A DNA stretch of 30,937 nt from a virus. The notes under the pieces are model-generated. The model made no database searches and had not been told where the DNA came from. It saw only the letters and a program-made list of their open reading frames with translations. A program made the position numbers and the translations under genes. This document shows, piece by piece, positions 14,716 through 24,004 of this stretch; within the stretch, counting starts at the first letter, position 1, and every line of letters begins with the position of its first letter. The stretch lies in the IMG/VR virus record IMGVR_UViG_3300043466_001016, positions 1 through 30,937 of that record, one strand, 5' to 3'.

Positions 14716-17457
14716 ATGATTATAAATAAATTGAGAATAACACCAACTCCAAGCAATACTGCTACGATTACTCCGTCATTAACACCAACTATAACGGAAT
14801 GTCCTGGTCTTTGTTTAGATTTGGGTTCAGGGTTTAATAATAGAGCATTAACATTAATTTTACAACCAGATGGGAAGTTTTATGTTTCAGGTTCTTTTAC
14901 CCAATATCAAGGATTAAGTACAATCAATTTTATAAAGTTAAATTATGATGGTAGTAAAGATATTACATTTAGTGGTTTAACTACATTTGGGTCTGGATTT
15001 TTTGAAGATGGTTTAGTACAACCAGATGGTAAATTAATAGTTGTTGGTGATTTCACACAAATTAATTCTGTATCTCGTGGTAGAGTTGCCAGATTAAACA
15101 CAAATGGTAGTTTAGATACTACGATTTTTACAGGAACAGGTGCGAATAACACAATAGAAACAGTTGTAGTACAGCCTGACGGAAAAATATTATTAGGGGG
15201 TACTTTCACAACATATAGTGGTGTATCAAGAAATCGTATTGTTAGATTAAATAGTGATGGTAGTATTGATACTTCATTTACAATAGGAACTGGTTTTAAC
15301 TCTTCAGTACTTGATATAGAATTACAAGCGGATGGAAAAATATTATGTGGTGGTGATTTTATATCATATAATGGAGTTTCTGCTCGTAAAATAATAAGAT
15401 TAAATACCGATGGAACCCGTGATACTTCATTTATTCCTTCAGGTATAGGATTTGGTGGAGGTCAAGTTCATAGGATTTTAGTACAACCCGACGGAAAAAT
15501 AATTTGCGGTGGCGACTTTACTAATTATGATGGATTTACAACAAATAATATTTTAAGGTTAAATACTAATGCCACTTATGATACTTCATTTATAATAGGA
15601 ACAGGGTTCGACACGGATTTTGGCTCAAGTGTTAGAAGTATGGATTTACAACCAGATGGAAAAATATTAGTTGGTGGATTATTCACAACTTATAATGGTA
15701 TATCAACCTCTCGTATTGCCAGATTAAATACTGATGGTTCTTATGATACTTCGTTTAATGTGGGTTCAGGTTTTAATTTACAAGTAGGAGATGTAAAATA
15801 TGATTATAATGGTTATATTTTAGTTGTTGGTTATTTCACAAATTATCAAGGGGTTATAAGTCCATATATTACTCGTTTAAATCAAGATGGTAGTATAAAG
15901 ATTTGCGACCCTATTTTAATCACACCCACGCCAACCGCAACACCAACGAGAACACCAACAGGTACTATTGTAGCAACACAAACCGCTACTCCTACGAATA
16001 CTGCCACACCAACCATAACACCAACCATAACACAAACAACAACACAAACAAACACGCCTACCCCAACTTGTGCTTGTCGTAAATATCTATTATCAACATC
16101 ATTTACAAATCCAGTTTATACCTATACGGGTTGTGATGGAATAGTTAGAAATATACAAATAGGCTTCTTCTCGACATTTGAAATATGTGCTTTAGATGTT
16201 CCAACAGGAGGGTTTAGTACTTTAGAAGGATGTTGTACGATTGTACCTACTCCGCCACCAACAGGTTCCCCTACAAGAACTCCAACGAATACCGCAACAC
16301 CTACCTTAACACCAACCCAAACCATCACCCCAACTTGTTCTACCTTTACTACGCAATATATGAGAACAAGATTATTAGGTTGTTCTAATTTTGATTTAGG
16401 TTTATTTGATAATCCAGACTTTACGGGTAATGCTAATGCTGTTTGTGATTATGTTGTTTCGGGAACCGCTTATGGTGATTTAGGAACAATTTTTTCGGGA
16501 ACAGAAACTATATCGTCAGGAGACCACATACATACATTTAATTTAAGTTCGGTATTATTACCTGGTGAGTGTGTTAGTGGCTTTACAGTTAATTCTGTTG
16601 TCCCTGTTTGTCCTTGTGTTAATGTTATATTCCAATTTATCACACCAACCCCGAGTGCTACTCCTACTTTAACTCCTACGACTACTCCTACGATTACAAG
16701 CACTCCTACGGGAACTGAAACCACGCCTACCCCTACGAGCACCCCTACGGCATCACCTCAAAATTGTAGTTGTTATGAATTAACATACGAAATGGACGAT
16801 GTTGAAGGTATAAGTGTTAGATGGAGAGATTGTAGTACAGATACAATAACAACAACAAACATATCATCACTTGAATCAATAGACAATAACGATGGTACTT
16901 TCACAACTTATATTTGTGTTAAACAAGGTTCAAGTTATAATACACCTATTTGTGTTGAAGATGACCTTGAAATACTTTGTCCTACAGGTGTAGATTGGAT
17001 ATTAGGGGGAACTTGTGGAAATGGTATAGATTGTTTCCCACCAGTTGTGAGTCCATCAAACACACCGACTCAAACACAGACTGGTACTATTGTAGCAACA
17101 CCAACACAGACAAGCACACCAACGGGAACACAGACCACACCTACCCCCACGCAAACACCAACGGGAACTCCTCCTTGTACGAACACAATTTATACACACG
17201 GAGCATTAAGAGGTACTTGTAGCGATTATTGTAATACAAACTACTTGATACAAACTACGGATTGTACCAGCGAACCTTATGGGACTTTAAGTATTGGTGA
17301 TTTCATTTACGGATATGCAGGACAGACTGGTTATTTAGCGTATTCTAATGTTTCAACAGATACTAATACAGGCCCATTCCGTATAGCAGACCTTGATGGT
17401 TCAGGAGAGATACTTGGAATATATGTTTGTTCGGGAGGAAGTTGTATACCTCTATAA
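14716..17457 (+). CDS. Delta-60 beta-propeller and Thr-Pro/Cys-module tail protein, 913 aa
   Basis: After a short Thr-Pro N-terminus, residues about 32-400 hold seven or so repeats of the pattern LQPDGKILxGGxFTxYxG ... RIxRLNxDGSxDTSF. These are delta-60 (DUF5122) repeats, known to build beta-propellers in bacterial surface proteins. Four Thr-Pro linkers follow (near residues 402-452, 511-540, 642-681 and 779-820), each leading into a 60-100 residue module flanked by cysteines (CACRKYLL..., CSTFTTQYMR..., CSCYELTYEM..., CTNTIYTHGA...). The layout is beads on a string. A receptor-binding or surface-adhesion role is likely by architecture, not proven. Its start is ATG 14716, 11 nt after the previous stop. 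Confidence 0.7.
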   Translation: MIINKLRITPTPSNTATITPSLTPTITECPGLCLDLGSGFNNRALTLILQPDGKFYVSGSFTQYQGLSTINFIKLNYDGSKDITFSGLTTFGSGFFEDGLVQPDGKLIVVGDFTQINSVSRGRVARLNTNGSLDTTIFTGTGANNTIETVVVQPDGKILLGGTFTTYSGVSRNRIVRLNSDGSIDTSFTIGTGFNSSVLDIELQADGKILCGGDFISYNGVSARKIIRLNTDGTRDTSFIPSGIGFGGGQVHRILVQPDGKIICGGDFTNYDGFTTNNILRLNTNATYDTSFIIGTGFDTDFGSSVRSMDLQPDGKILVGGLFTTYNGISTSRIARLNTDGSYDTSFNVGSGFNLQVGDVKYDYNGYILVVGYFTNYQGVISPYITRLNQDGSIKICDPILITPTPTATPTRTPTGTIVATQTATPTNTATPTITPTITQTTTQTNTPTPTCACRKYLLSTSFTNPVYTYTGCDGIVRNIQIGFFSTFEICALDVPTGGFSTLEGCCTIVPTPPPTGSPTRTPTNTATPTLTPTQTITPTCSTFTTQYMRTRLLGCSNFDLGLFDNPDFTGNANAVCDYVVSGTAYGDLGTIFSGTETISSGDHIHTFNLSSVLLPGECVSGFTVNSVVPVCPCVNVIFQFITPTPSATPTLTPTTTPTITSTPTGTETTPTPTSTPTASPQNCSCYELTYEMDDVEGISVRWRDCSTDTITTTNISSLESIDNNDGTFTTYICVKQGSSYNTPICVEDDLEILCPTGVDWILGGTCGNGIDCFPPVVSPSNTPTQTQTGTIVATPTQTSTPTGTQTTPTPTQTPTGTPPCTNTIYTHGALRGTCSDYCNTNYLIQTTDCTSEPYGTLSIGDFIYGYAGQTGYLAYSNVSTDTNTGPFRIADLDGSGEILGIYVCSGGSCIPL
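15920..17175 (+). repeat. Thr-Pro linker repeats in the propeller protein
   Basis: Four coding repeats lie at roughly 15920-16070, 16246-16335, 16640-16757 and 17050-17175. A 19-base stretch (GGTACTATTGTAGCAACAC) is identical at 15961-15979 and 17083-17101, encoding GTIVAT in two different linkers. This suggests exchange or duplication between linkers. Confidence 0.75.
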
Positions 17458-17509
17458 AGCAATTAGAGACGAATTATGACCGAATAAATCAAAAATGATA
17501 TTTCATATT

Positions 17510-17686
17510 ATGAAGACAGAGATAGTTGAAAAAACAGAAGATATTGAGTTCATAGACCCAATAGGAGATTTAAGAAGAGCCTTGAACCAAGAATTACCTG
17601 AAAGGGATAAGTTCCATAGGTTCTATAATCAATTAAAAAACTTACCCGAGTTTTTTGAGATTGCTAAAAAGAGAACGAATAAGTAA
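17510..17686 (+). CDS. Small acidic/helical protein before the tape measure, 58 aa
   Basis: I choose ATG 17510 (MKTEIVEKTEDIEF). An in-frame ATG at 17495 lies within the TGATATTTCATATT box and would add five residues. The product is helical and charged (DLRRALNQELPERDKFHRF, LKNLPEFFEIAKKRTNK). It ends as TAATG, sharing one base with the tape-measure start, so the two are coupled. Small proteins here may assist tail assembly, but the frameshifted chaperone lies elsewhere (7461), so no role is assigned. Confidence 0.55.
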   Translation: MKTEIVEKTEDIEFIDPIGDLRRALNQELPERDKFHRFYNQLKNLPEFFEIAKKRTNK

Positions 17687-19929
17687 TGGCACAAACACAA
17701 ACTTTACAGGTTAGAATTGACGCAGCAATAAATGCTGAAGGAACACTCAAAACTCTTCGTGAGTTAAAGAAACTCCAAAGGGAAACAGTTGCTGGTAGTG
17801 CGGAATACAAACTAATACAAAGTAGAATAAATGATATTGGTGATGCCGCTAAAACAGCAAAAGGACAGAGTGAGGATTGGATTGACGCATTAGCAGGTGC
17901 TGGTGGGCCTATTGGTATGTTAGGTCGTGGATTAGACACCATTACATCATCAACTAATAAGTTCGGTCTTGCTCTCAAAGCCACAGGTATTGGACTTGTT
18001 GTAAGTTTAGTTGGCATGTTAGTAAAAGCTTTTAGTGAAAACGAAAAAGCGATGAAGAAACTTGAACCTATAATGATTGCCTTCGAGCAGATTTTAGGTG
18101 GTATATTTGCAGCACTTGAACCTGTATTTGACGCATTCGTTGGTTTAGCCGTTAAAGCTATGCCATTAGTTACCAGTGCTATTAAAGTCGTTTATGTTAG
18201 TATATCAACTTTATTACAATCAATAGGTAAATTAGCGTCATCAATAAAAAAATTATTTTCAGGTGATTTTGCGGGTGCTTGGGAAGATGCGAAGTCATCA
18301 GTAATGGACTTCGGTAAGACATACACAGAGACCGCCAAAAAGTTCGACGAAGGGGCTTCTCAAACAACGAAGACACAAAAGAAAAATCTTGAAGACCAAG
18401 CGAACGACAGACAAAAAGCATTAGACAAACAGAAGGCACAATTAGAGAGTGCTGAAAAAGCGAGACAAGCAGATTTAGACAAGGCTAAAGCCATCGCATT
18501 AGCAGGTGCTAAAACAGAAGAAGAAAAATTAGCGATAGAGAAAAAGTATGCTCAAGACACTTACAACTCAAAGAAAAAATTATTAGAAGACCAAGCAAAA
18601 CTATATCCTAAATCATCAAAAGAATATAAGGACTTTCAATCACAACTTACAGCACTTGACGCTGATTACATCAATAAGAAGACAGAGTTTAGAAACAAAG
18701 ATAAAGAACAAGAGAAGAAAGATTTTGATGAGAGTGTTAAAGACGCACAGGCAGCAAATAAAAGAAAACTTGATGACCTTACCGCAACATTCAACTTACA
18801 AAAAGAAAAGTATGGTGAGAACTCGAAAGAGGCAAGAGCAGCACAAGATGCTATTTTTGCGGCACAGGCACAAGGATTAGAAAATGAGTTGAAACTTTAT
18901 GAAGGTAAGAAGGAACTTACCAAAGAAGAAAAGGCAAGAATTGAAGACATAAAGCTTGCTCAAACAAATCTTACCACAGCGGTTGAAACAGAGAACGCAA
19001 AAAGATTAAAGAGCGATGTTGATACATTCTTGAAAACTGCTGAAGAAGGTAAGAAGGCAAAAGACCAAGAGTTCGCTGATAGGATGGCAGCAGCTGGTGA
19101 GGACTTCAATTTACAACAACAGATATTAGACCAAAAGTTAGAACAAGATAAGATATACTACGAAAAGTTATTAGCACAAGAAAATCTAACTGCGGAACAA
19201 AGAAAAAAGATACAGGACGACCAAACAGCAAACGCTCAAAAGAACGCTGAAGCACAAATAACAATAGAACAAAAGAAGTTTGACGCTCAACAGAAGTTAT
19301 TGATGGCTGTTGGAAACGCTCTTAACGCAGTTGCCGATATAGCAGGTAAGAATACCGTAGCGGGTAAAGCATTAGCCGTAGCAGCAACTTTAATCAATAC
19401 CTATGCGGCAATTGCGGGTCAGTTAAGAGCATTCGCTGGTGTTCCTGTTCCTGGTTATGCGATAGTTCAAGCAGTAGCGACAGGACTTGTTGGTTTCAAG
19501 GCAGTAGCAGATATTATCAAGACACCCGTGCCAGGAGCAGGTGGAGGTGGCGGAGGTTCAACACCACAATCATCAGGCACAGCAGTTCCAAGACCAAGAG
19601 GAATGGCAACAGGAGGATTGGTACAAGGAATAGGAGGCCCAAAAAGTGATTTAATACCTGCTATGTTGAGTAATGGAGAGAGTGTGATAAACGCACAATC
19701 AACAGCGATGTTTAGACCATTACTATCTTCAATCAACGCTATAGGTGGAGGAAAAAGATTTGCTGATGGAGGACTTGCTGTAGGTTCATTCTCACAAGAC
19801 CAAGCATTAACACAACTACAAAACTCTTTAACTTTCCAACAAGCACCAATCAAAACTTATGTGGTCGCGAGTGATATGACTAACCAACAAATGTTAGATA
19901 GAAATATAAAAACCCGTTCAACACTATAA
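17686..19929 (+). CDS. Tail tape measure protein, 747 aa
   Basis: Sets tail length and occupies the tail lumen. The N-terminus (TLQVRIDAAINAEGTLKTLR) is followed by a hydrophobic stretch near residues 103-121 (ATGIGLVVSLVGMLVKAF) and another helical hydrophobic region. Long Lys/Glu/Ala/Gln coiled coils span about 230-545, then a second hydrophobic region (NAVADIAGKNTVAGKALAVA) and a Gly-rich end (GAGGGGGGS, GMATGGLVQGIGGPKSDLIP). The GGLVxGxGG..D.IPA..S.GE motif is common at tape-measure C-termini. A length of 747 aa implies a tail of roughly 110 nm by the usual 1.5 A per residue rule. Confidence 0.85.
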   Translation: MAQTQTLQVRIDAAINAEGTLKTLRELKKLQRETVAGSAEYKLIQSRINDIGDAAKTAKGQSEDWIDALAGAGGPIGMLGRGLDTITSSTNKFGLALKATGIGLVVSLVGMLVKAFSENEKAMKKLEPIMIAFEQILGGIFAALEPVFDAFVGLAVKAMPLVTSAIKVVYVSISTLLQSIGKLASSIKKLFSGDFAGAWEDAKSSVMDFGKTYTETAKKFDEGASQTTKTQKKNLEDQANDRQKALDKQKAQLESAEKARQADLDKAKAIALAGAKTEEEKLAIEKKYAQDTYNSKKKLLEDQAKLYPKSSKEYKDFQSQLTALDADYINKKTEFRNKDKEQEKKDFDESVKDAQAANKRKLDDLTATFNLQKEKYGENSKEARAAQDAIFAAQAQGLENELKLYEGKKELTKEEKARIEDIKLAQTNLTTAVETENAKRLKSDVDTFLKTAEEGKKAKDQEFADRMAAAGEDFNLQQQILDQKLEQDKIYYEKLLAQENLTAEQRKKIQDDQTANAQKNAEAQITIEQKKFDAQQKLLMAVGNALNAVADIAGKNTVAGKALAVAATLINTYAAIAGQLRAFAGVPVPGYAIVQAVATGLVGFKAVADIIKTPVPGAGGGGGGSTPQSSGTAVPRPRGMATGGLVQGIGGPKSDLIPAMLSNGESVINAQSTAMFRPLLSSINAIGGGKRFADGGLAVGSFSQDQALTQLQNSLTFQQAPIKTYVVASDMTNQQMLDRNIKTRSTL

Positions 19930-19952
19930 AGAATTGAAATAATTGAAAAAAT

Positions 19953-19971
19953 TGATATTTATTAGTATATG
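19953..19971 (+). promoter_or_regulatory. TGATATTTATTAG box before the head region
   Basis: TTGATATTTATTAGTATATG at 19952-19971 ends in the start codon of the head maturation gene, after a run of repeated TTGAAA-type units. The same box precedes the portal gene at 26738. Placement at the head of the head-gene cluster favours a promoter role. Confidence 0.5.
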
Positions 19972-22209
19972 ACTCCAAAAATAATAGAGTTGATTATTCA
20001 AGACGGGGATGACGAAGCAGGTCTTGATGGTATTGCGTTGGTAGAGATGCCAGCACACGAAGCAAACTTTGAGTATTTTAATCAAGAACAAGAAACACCT
20101 TGTGAGGACGGAAAATGTTCTCACTATATTCTTGCTGATGAAAAAATACCACAAGTAATTCAAATGTTTCACGCTTATGGTGAGCCACAAGGATTTCTTG
20201 AAAAAGAAGGTTGGGAAATAACTGCCGTAAAGGTGGTTGGAAAACAAGAGTTTCAAATAATCTCTAATCCTAATATACCATCAGCACAAGACACTCCTGA
20301 TGTTAGATTTAGATACAAGTATGTAGGCCCGAAGGATGACTTAAACAGAACCTTCTGTGCTGAAATGATGAGTGCTCGTAGAGTATTCCGTATTGAAGAC
20401 ATTATGGAAATGAGTAATCGTTCTGTAAATGAAGTAGGCCCTGATGGGTACGACATCTTTACTTGGAGGGGTTCATATAACTGTCGTCATAGATGGGTAC
20501 AACTTATGTATCAAAGAACAGGTAGAATTGTTAATAACGATAGAGTTGAAACAGGTGTAGAAGATGAAGACGATATGCCAGGACCAGATACAAGAACAAC
20601 TGCCACAATCGCAGCAGGTAATACTCCACCAAGAGTAGGGTTCGCAGCATCAAATCCTGATGTAAGTGCTTTATCACCTTATGTAGACCAAATCAAGAAA
20701 CCAGTTAAAAAACCTGTACTTGCTTCATTACCTTTATTTGAAAAACAAGAAGATGCTGAAGCAATTGCTATGTTGATTGGTTGTGAGGGTTCCCATCCCC
20801 ACACTTACGGAGGAAAAACTTTGTTTATGCCTTGTAAGACACATCCAAAAGAAGATACTGATTATATCACAGACGAAGATGAAGACCCTGATGATGTAGG
20901 TGGAAGTGATAATCCTATGGAAAACTTTGCTGAAGTAGGCCCAAGAGGTGGTATAAATCCAAGTGATAAAGCCCCAAAGAGTGGAACCCCTAATCCTAAT
21001 CCAAAAGGTGAAGGAACAGCAAAGGGTGATGCGAGTGGTAAGAGAGGAGCGAAGGTTTCAGCAGAACAAGAAAAAACTTTACAGAAAAAAGTTGATGACT
21101 TCAACGAAAAAGAGAATAATACCAAAAATGGTAGAGCAACTTTAGGAGCATTAAAATCTGTATTCCAAAGAGGATTAGGAGCGTTTAATGTATCACACTC
21201 ACCAAAGGTGAGGTCAAGCGAACAGTGGGCTTATGCTCGTGTAAATGCGTTTCTTTATTTATTAAAGAACGGAAGACCACAGAACAAGAAATATACAACT
21301 GACTATGACCTATTACCAAAAGACCATCCAAAGTATAATATGTCTTCAATAGAAGAAGATTTTAGTTGGGAAGGTTATATCGATGATAAGGAACAATTAG
21401 AGATGATGAGACAAGAGTTTCAATCATACGATGACTACCCCGCTTCAGTTAGAAATAACGCTTGTAAAGTAATCAAGTGGAAGGAAGAATATGGTAGTGA
21501 TGAGGTGGATGGTATGACTCAAGTAGGTTGGATAAGAGCCAATCAATTATGTAATGGTGAAAAGATAAGTGAGGAAACAATAGCCAGAATGTCTGGTTTT
21601 GAGAGACATAAAAAGAATAGTGAAGTATCACCTGAATACAAAGACACACCTTGGAAGGATAGAGGTTATGTTGCTTGGTTAGGATGGGGTGGAACAACAG
21701 GAATTAATTGGGCTAAAGACAAATTAAAATCTATAAGAAACGAGATGAGTTTTTCTGTGTTTTCTATGGAAGAGAAAATGGTTGTAGGTCCAGCTATGGT
21801 TCCTGATAAGATGATTATTAGAAGAAATGAAATAACAGGTGAGATATACTATGTGTATTTTACTGAAGAAACTATAAAGAAACTTCAACAGAAGTTTATG
21901 ATTGAGAAGTTGTTAGACAAAACAAATATCGAGCACGGACGAAAGTTTCTTAATGGAGTATCTGTGGTTGAAAGTTGGATAGTTGATGACCCACAGCACG
22001 ATAAACAACAGGTATTCGGTATGAATTATCCTAAAGGAACTTGGATGGTTTCTATGAAGATAGAAGACGATGCTATATGGAACAAGATAAAGGAAGGTAA
22101 ATTGAATGGATATTCCGTTCAAGGTTATTTCCTTGAGAAGGCAAAGTTTATGAAGGACAACACCGCAATAGTTGAAAAAATTAAAGATATCCTAAAACAA
22201 TTTGTATGA
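19969..22209 (+). CDS. Composite head maturation protein with XkdF-like prohead protease domain, 746 aa
   Basis: The N-terminus has DGIALVEMPAHEANFEYF. Around residues 124-175 there is a MuF-like Cys/His arrangement (DDLNRTFCAEMM ... YNCRHRW). Residues about 394-447 resemble a DUF5824-type domain (LKSVFQRGLGAFNVSHSPK, QWAYARVNAFLYLL). Residues 491-584 carry a Trp/Cys-rich domain (KWKEEYGS, ANQLCNGEKIS, YVAWLGWGGTTGINWAKDKL). The last 140 residues (VVESWIVDDPQHDK, PKGTWMVSMKIEDDAIW, KLNGYSVQGYF) are XkdF-like, a putative serine protease of phage heads. It is followed by scaffold and capsid genes, the usual order. Five domains in one chain is unusually elaborate. Cleavage may separate them. Confidence 0.75.
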   Translation: MTPKIIELIIQDGDDEAGLDGIALVEMPAHEANFEYFNQEQETPCEDGKCSHYILADEKIPQVIQMFHAYGEPQGFLEKEGWEITAVKVVGKQEFQIISNPNIPSAQDTPDVRFRYKYVGPKDDLNRTFCAEMMSARRVFRIEDIMEMSNRSVNEVGPDGYDIFTWRGSYNCRHRWVQLMYQRTGRIVNNDRVETGVEDEDDMPGPDTRTTATIAAGNTPPRVGFAASNPDVSALSPYVDQIKKPVKKPVLASLPLFEKQEDAEAIAMLIGCEGSHPHTYGGKTLFMPCKTHPKEDTDYITDEDEDPDDVGGSDNPMENFAEVGPRGGINPSDKAPKSGTPNPNPKGEGTAKGDASGKRGAKVSAEQEKTLQKKVDDFNEKENNTKNGRATLGALKSVFQRGLGAFNVSHSPKVRSSEQWAYARVNAFLYLLKNGRPQNKKYTTDYDLLPKDHPKYNMSSIEEDFSWEGYIDDKEQLEMMRQEFQSYDDYPASVRNNACKVIKWKEEYGSDEVDGMTQVGWIRANQLCNGEKISEETIARMSGFERHKKNSEVSPEYKDTPWKDRGYVAWLGWGGTTGINWAKDKLKSIRNEMSFSVFSMEEKMVVGPAMVPDKMIIRRNEITGEIYYVYFTEETIKKLQQKFMIEKLLDKTNIEHGRKFLNGVSVVESWIVDDPQHDKQQVFGMNYPKGTWMVSMKIEDDAIWNKIKEGKLNGYSVQGYFLEKAKFMKDNTAIVEKIKDILKQFV

Positions 22210-22988
22210 CGAATTACCAAGATGCTATACGCAAAATTAATAAACTACTTGGCTTGTATAAGTTCAACTCCTATAAAATCAAAGAAAATGGTAATGAAAT
22301 CATTACTGAAGGTGATTTGACGGTAGGGGAGCCTATTTATATTATCAATAAAGACGGACAAATCCCTGCACCTGATGGTGAGTTTGAGTTAGATGATACA
22401 ACCAAAATAACAATCAAGGACGGAAAAGTCCAAAAAATAAATTACGACAATATGGAAAAGAATGAAAACTTCGTAGAAGCGATGCTAAAGGATGGTACTG
22501 TAGTAAAATCCCCAACATTTGATGTCGGTGAAGAAGTTAAAGTTGTAAGTCCTGATGGAGCAGAACAACCAGCACCCGATGGTGAGCATGAGTTAAAACT
22601 CAAAGACACAGAAGGTAAGGAAGTCCTCATCAAGATTATGACTAAAGACGGAAAAATCACCGAAAGAGAAAATGTTGAAATGAAAGCTGAAGATAAAAAA
22701 TCAGTTGAAGAAGAAATGGGAATGACTACACCTGCTTTATCTCAAGGCAACGACAATATGGAAGGCTTTAAGAAAGAACTTATGGCTGTATTAGGAGAAA
22801 TCAAAGAAAAAATTGATAGTATCGTAGCAGACCAAGAGGAAATGAAAAAGAAGGTCTCCAAGTTCGCTAAAGAACCAGCGGGAGAACCATTAAGAATGGG
22901 TAAAAACCAAATCCAAACTGAATTAAACCAAGCGAAAGATGATTACATCTCTCAATTAGTTTCTATCAGACAAGGTTCTAAAAAATAA
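22206..22988 (+). CDS. Scaffold-like capsid assembly protein, 260 aa
   Basis: Two copies of a small strand-rich motif: VGEPIYIINKDGQIPAPDGE then VGEEVKVVSPDGAEQPAPDG, each followed by an acidic DGK(V/I) end. A charged coiled coil then follows (FKKELMAVLGEIKEKIDSI, ADQEEMKKKVSKF) and a basic C-terminus. Coiled-coil proteins between the protease and the major capsid protein are typically scaffolds. ATG overlaps the protease stop by 4 nt (ATGA), implying coupling. The duplicated N-terminal motif may be a decoration or targeting part; no direct evidence for either. Confidence 0.6.
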   Translation: MTNYQDAIRKINKLLGLYKFNSYKIKENGNEIITEGDLTVGEPIYIINKDGQIPAPDGEFELDDTTKITIKDGKVQKINYDNMEKNENFVEAMLKDGTVVKSPTFDVGEEVKVVSPDGAEQPAPDGEHELKLKDTEGKEVLIKIMTKDGKITERENVEMKAEDKKSVEEEMGMTTPALSQGNDNMEGFKKELMAVLGEIKEKIDSIVADQEEMKKKVSKFAKEPAGEPLRMGKNQIQTELNQAKDDYISQLVSIRQGSKK

Positions 22989-23015
22989 ATTAAATTAAAA
23001 AAAATAACAAAAGTT

Positions 23016-23960
23016 ATGGCAAACAAAAAGTATGACTTCAATTTTAATTTATCATCTTTATCTACTTACACAGATGAGGTTGGTGGTGAATTGATTAGAA
23101 GAGCAATTTTGGAATCAGAAACTATCCGTCTAATAAAAGTCCAACCAGGGGTTAAGGGTAGTCAAGCGATTAATCTATTGAACTCTAATCTTGAAGTTCA
23201 AGAGGGTCAATGCGGATGGAGTCCATCGGGCTCAACAATCTACACACAGAGAGATATTACTGTGTGTCAATATAAAGTTAACGAGACATTATGTCCTGCT
23301 GACTTGAATAACTACTGGTTAGGTCAATTATTGACTCCTGGTTCAACTCCAGAGACAGTGCCCTTCGAGCAGCAAATTTCAGAGCTCAAGGTGGCACAGA
23401 TATCCCAGTATGTGGAGAACCAAATTTGGGGTGCTTCTTCAGCAACAACTTGTTTCTCTGGTTTCAAGGAATTAGTAAGACAACAAGGTTCAGGAACTAC
23501 AACAGTTACTGGTGGTATTGTTGTGACTGGGCAAACTCCAATCGCTTCAACTACAGCATTAGCACAAGTTGATAGTTTGATTGAGCAAATCCCTGATGAT
23601 GTTGTAAACAGAACTGACTGGGTTGTGTTTATGAGTCATGCGAATTATCGTAAGTACCTTATTAACTACAGAACTGCAAATTATTATCACTTCAATCCTG
23701 AAGGTTCTTATGAGGAGTTCAAAACATTCCATCCAGCTACGAACATTTTAGTTCATCCAGTAGGAGGTTTATTAAACTCTAACCTTATTATGTTAGCACC
23801 AGCTGGCTATTTAGTAGCAGGTGTGGATTTAATGAGTGATATGGATAATCTAAAAATGTTCTACTCAGTTGATTTTGACGAGGTTCGCCTACGTTCGAAT
23901 TTTAAAATCGGCGTACAAATCGCGTGGCCGAACTTCGTAATCACTAACGGATTAACCTAA
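23016..23960 (+). CDS. Major capsid protein (HK97-type fold), 314 aa
   Basis: Forms the icosahedral shell. The order protease, scaffold, this gene, tail tube fits. Motifs familiar from Bacteroidota phage capsids include AILESETIRLIKVQPGVKGS, CGWSPSGSTIYTQRDI, VCQYKVNETLCPADLNNYWL, a dimer-like DWVVFMSHANYRKYL and HPVGGLLNSNLIMLAPAGYL. The leader AAAAATAACAAAAGTTATG is A-rich and is shared with the tail tube gene (AACAAAAGTTATG at 23992-24007), as expected for strong Bacteroidota translation starts. The 27-nt leader has no Shine-Dalgarno. Confidence 0.8.
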   Translation: MANKKYDFNFNLSSLSTYTDEVGGELIRRAILESETIRLIKVQPGVKGSQAINLLNSNLEVQEGQCGWSPSGSTIYTQRDITVCQYKVNETLCPADLNNYWLGQLLTPGSTPETVPFEQQISELKVAQISQYVENQIWGASSATTCFSGFKELVRQQGSGTTTVTGGIVVTGQTPIASTTALAQVDSLIEQIPDDVVNRTDWVVFMSHANYRKYLINYRTANYYHFNPEGSYEEFKTFHPATNILVHPVGGLLNSNLIMLAPAGYLVAGVDLMSDMDNLKMFYSVDFDEVRLRSNFKIGVQIAWPNFVITNGLT

Positions 23961-24004
23961 AAATAAACGGACTTGAAAAGTCAAAAAATTAAAAAACAAA
24001 AGTT

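Noticed and set aside
23970-23982. Short hairpin GACTT-GAA-AAGTC after the capsid gene
   Set aside because: Only five weak pairs and no T-tract; it may matter for mRNA structure but cannot be supported as a terminator.
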